Source: Thermoanaerobaculales bacterium
Lineage (GTDB): Bacteria > Acidobacteriota > Thermoanaerobaculia > Thermoanaerobaculales > Sulfomarinibacteraceae
Length of the DNA stretch: 13,677 nt
Direction: 5' to 3'
Assembly (NCBI GenBank): GCA_029932545.1
Contig: JAOZPW010000062.1
Span: 1-13,677 of the forward strand
Below, piece by piece: positions 12,591 to 13,677 of this stretch. The notes beneath the pieces are model-generated. The model searched no databases and had not been told where the DNA came from. It was given only the letters and a program-made list of their open reading frames with translations. How positions within the stretch are numbered: the stretch's first letter is position 1; each line of letters begins with the position of its first letter. The position numbers and the translations under genes are program-made.

Positions 12591-13047
12591 GATGTGGCGC
12601 AGGGAAGTCGGTATGTGGATCCTTTCCGGAATTGGTGACACAGTTCCCATCCCGAAAGACAATGTCTCGGTCGAACAAACCTCTGATGTCGACCTTTGCC
12701 ATCACGGAGTACTGACTGGTATCAGGAAAATCGAGTACACCATCACGGCCGGGAGATACGACGATGTATCGCGCACTTTGATCATTTGTGGCCCTGAATA
12801 CGCGAATATCATTGCCCCATGCGTCGAGTCCGTCTCTGACGCTCATGACAATGTCCGCAATCTCACCGTCAGAAAGTTCATCGCCAGATTCCGCAATCTT
12901 ATTCTCGATCCTCTTCCCAATAGCGTATACGTCGGAGAAAGTATCGATTTGCTTCTGCCGCCCCACGATATTCCACCGGCCGCATGACGCCAGTGTCGCG
13001 AGGATGGCACCGAGCAACAGCAATAAAAGAAAACCCTTAGCGTTCAC
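12586..13047 (-). CDS. Lipoprotein with GspG-like C-terminal region
   Basis: A 153-residue predicted lipoprotein: hydrophobic signal ending in lipobox LASC with C22. The mature part contains DAWGNDIRVF (75-84), YIVVSPGRDG (94-103) and DRDIVFRDG (126-134). This spacing of a WGN turn, a strand, an SxGxDG turn and a closing DIVF strand resembles the C-terminal half of major pseudopilin GspG-type domains, although the N-terminal methylated helix is replaced by a lipoprotein signal. The start is GTG (13045-13047), with GGGG 7 bases upstream. The gene follows the RHS gene in the same direction after 21 bases and may be its partner, for example as an immunity or delivery factor, but the sequence does not prove this. 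Confidence 0.65.
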   Translation of the reverse strand: MNAKGFLLLLLLGAILATLASCGRWNIVGRQKQIDTFSDVYAIGKRIENKIAESGDELSDGEIADIVMSVRDGLDAWGNDIRVFRATNDQSARYIVVSPGRDGVLDFPDTSQYSVMAKVDIRGLFDRDIVFRDGNCVTNSGKDPHTDFPAPHR

Positions 13048-13068
13048 GGTGTAGCCCCATTCTCCTTA

Positions 13069-13677
13069 TCAGCGAAACTGTAGTTTTCCATTGACACGGA
13101 TGACCTCGCTGTTCACAGCTTGAACCTTCTGGGTCTCTTCTTTTTCCGGTTCAAATACAACGGTCGCCCTGACGAGACTGCTGAGTGCCCCTCCCTCCAA
13201 CTCGCGCTGCAAGTTTGCGGGCCGATCGAGGACCAATCCTCTTCCGGGGTTTGATCCCTCTGGCACGACACCGCCGGATTCGAGCACGTTACCGGCCGCG
13301 GTTGTACAGTTCTCCCTGCTGAACAGAAGACCACGCCACACGCTCTCCGTATCTACGCCCCCACTTGGGTTGGCAGCGATGAAATCCAGCATCGCATTGT
13401 CCTGTTCGGCTGAGGTGCTAAGAACATACATTCGCACCTCGCGGCCCTGGCTAGCATATTGCTCAAGAAAACCGCCTACCCCGTTATCAAAACCGATCCG
13501 AGAACCTTCGCTAACCCCCGCTGCACGCCCATCACGAGTTACATAGGCTGCGGAATGCCCTTGGGCCGCAAAGAAATCCCGGAAAACATTCCCGCCAGCG
13601 ACAGTGAAAACCAACGTCTCCCGACCATCCGGATCCACAAGCGAGATCGGATTATTCAAAACATACGAGTACCGATT
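13069..13677 (-). CDS. RHS-repeat protein, C-terminal end with variable tail (partial)
   Basis: The last 202 residues of a longer protein whose 5' part lies beyond the window edge. It begins NRYSYVLNNPISLVDPDGRE, the junction that closes the RHS core in RHS/YD-repeat proteins, so what follows is the variable C-terminal domain. That domain of about 180 residues has GHSAAYV (40-46, H41) and ENCTTAAGNVL (122-132, C124). A histidine before the cysteine in such contexts recalls permuted papain-like (NlpC/P60- or DUF4105-like) folds used by some polymorphic toxins and enzymes. No characterised family is recognised with certainty. The lipoprotein gene follows after 21 bases. Whether it is a toxin, adhesin or decayed cassette cannot be decided here. 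Confidence 0.75.
   Translation of the reverse strand, partial: NRYSYVLNNPISLVDPDGRETLVFTVAGGNVFRDFFAAQGHSAAYVTRDGRAAGVSEGSRIGFDNGVGGFLEQYASQGREVRMYVLSTSAEQDNAMLDFIAANPSGGVDTESVWRGLLFSRENCTTAAGNVLESGGVVPEGSNPGRGLVLDRPANLQRELEGGALSSLVRATVVFEPEKEETQKVQAVNSEVIRVNGKLQFR

Noticed and set aside
1..13677. tRNA or rRNA genes, or riboswitches
   Set aside because: No conserved stem or loop sequences typical of these were recognised on either strand by eye.

Overview
The window (about 58-60% GC by eye) reads as part of a bacterial chromosome from a diderm with c-type cytochromes, TAT export, lipoproteins and futalosine-route menaquinone synthesis. Several features recall Acidobacteriota (Thermoanaerobaculia-like) or a related Desulfobacterota/Myxococcota-type genome: a minimal Hmc/Ohc-like redox module, an archaemetzincin, an FSDxFxSGNTxxWS-type C-terminal tail, a sulfatase-like tail ending in ELGYLE, and dispersed CGCAAAG/CACAAAGAGG repeats. 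This placement is inference from recalled family distribution, not from a search.

Region 1 (about 112-6900, all minus strand) is the most coherent unit. A sigma-54-type promoter (6642-6658), with two GTTGA-N5-TCAAC dyads exactly 100 bp apart upstream, precedes seven tightly packed genes: a membrane histidine kinase with two haem-attachment motifs in its extracytoplasmic domain, an NtrC-family sigma-54 activator, an archaemetzincin, a five-haem c-type cytochrome, a TAT-exported ferredoxin with four [4Fe-4S] clusters, a ten-helix NrfD/HybB quinone-interacting protein and a 69-residue one-helix membrane protein. Three of the junctions are 4-nt ATGA overlaps. A perfect 13-bp hairpin with a U-tract ends the operon. 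The simplest reading is a self-regulated redox circuit: haem-bearing sensor, sigma-54 activator, then a periplasmic cytochrome/Fe-S/quinone electron conduit.

Region 2 (6980-8896, minus) is a second compact operon: DUF1820 protein, pterin-4a-carbinolamine dehydratase, monohaem lipoprotein cytochrome c and secreted glutamine cyclotransferase with an unusual tail. A heptamer tandem repeat lies just upstream of its first gene.

Region 3 (8897-11216) has a decamer repeat, a probable truncated sulfatase-like C-terminus, mqnD on the plus strand, a dense cluster of inverted repeats, and an orphan ParA ATPase on the minus strand whose stop codon lies inside one of those inverted repeats.

Region 4 (11217-13677) is accessory in character: a G-quadruplex-like purine tract, a membrane-anchored Pro/Thr-repeat protein, three consecutive palindromes, a 5'-truncated XRE-type regulator remnant, more hairpins and direct repeats, a lipoprotein with a GspG-like C-terminal region, and the 3' end of an RHS-repeat protein whose variable tail carries a possible His...Cys catalytic pair.
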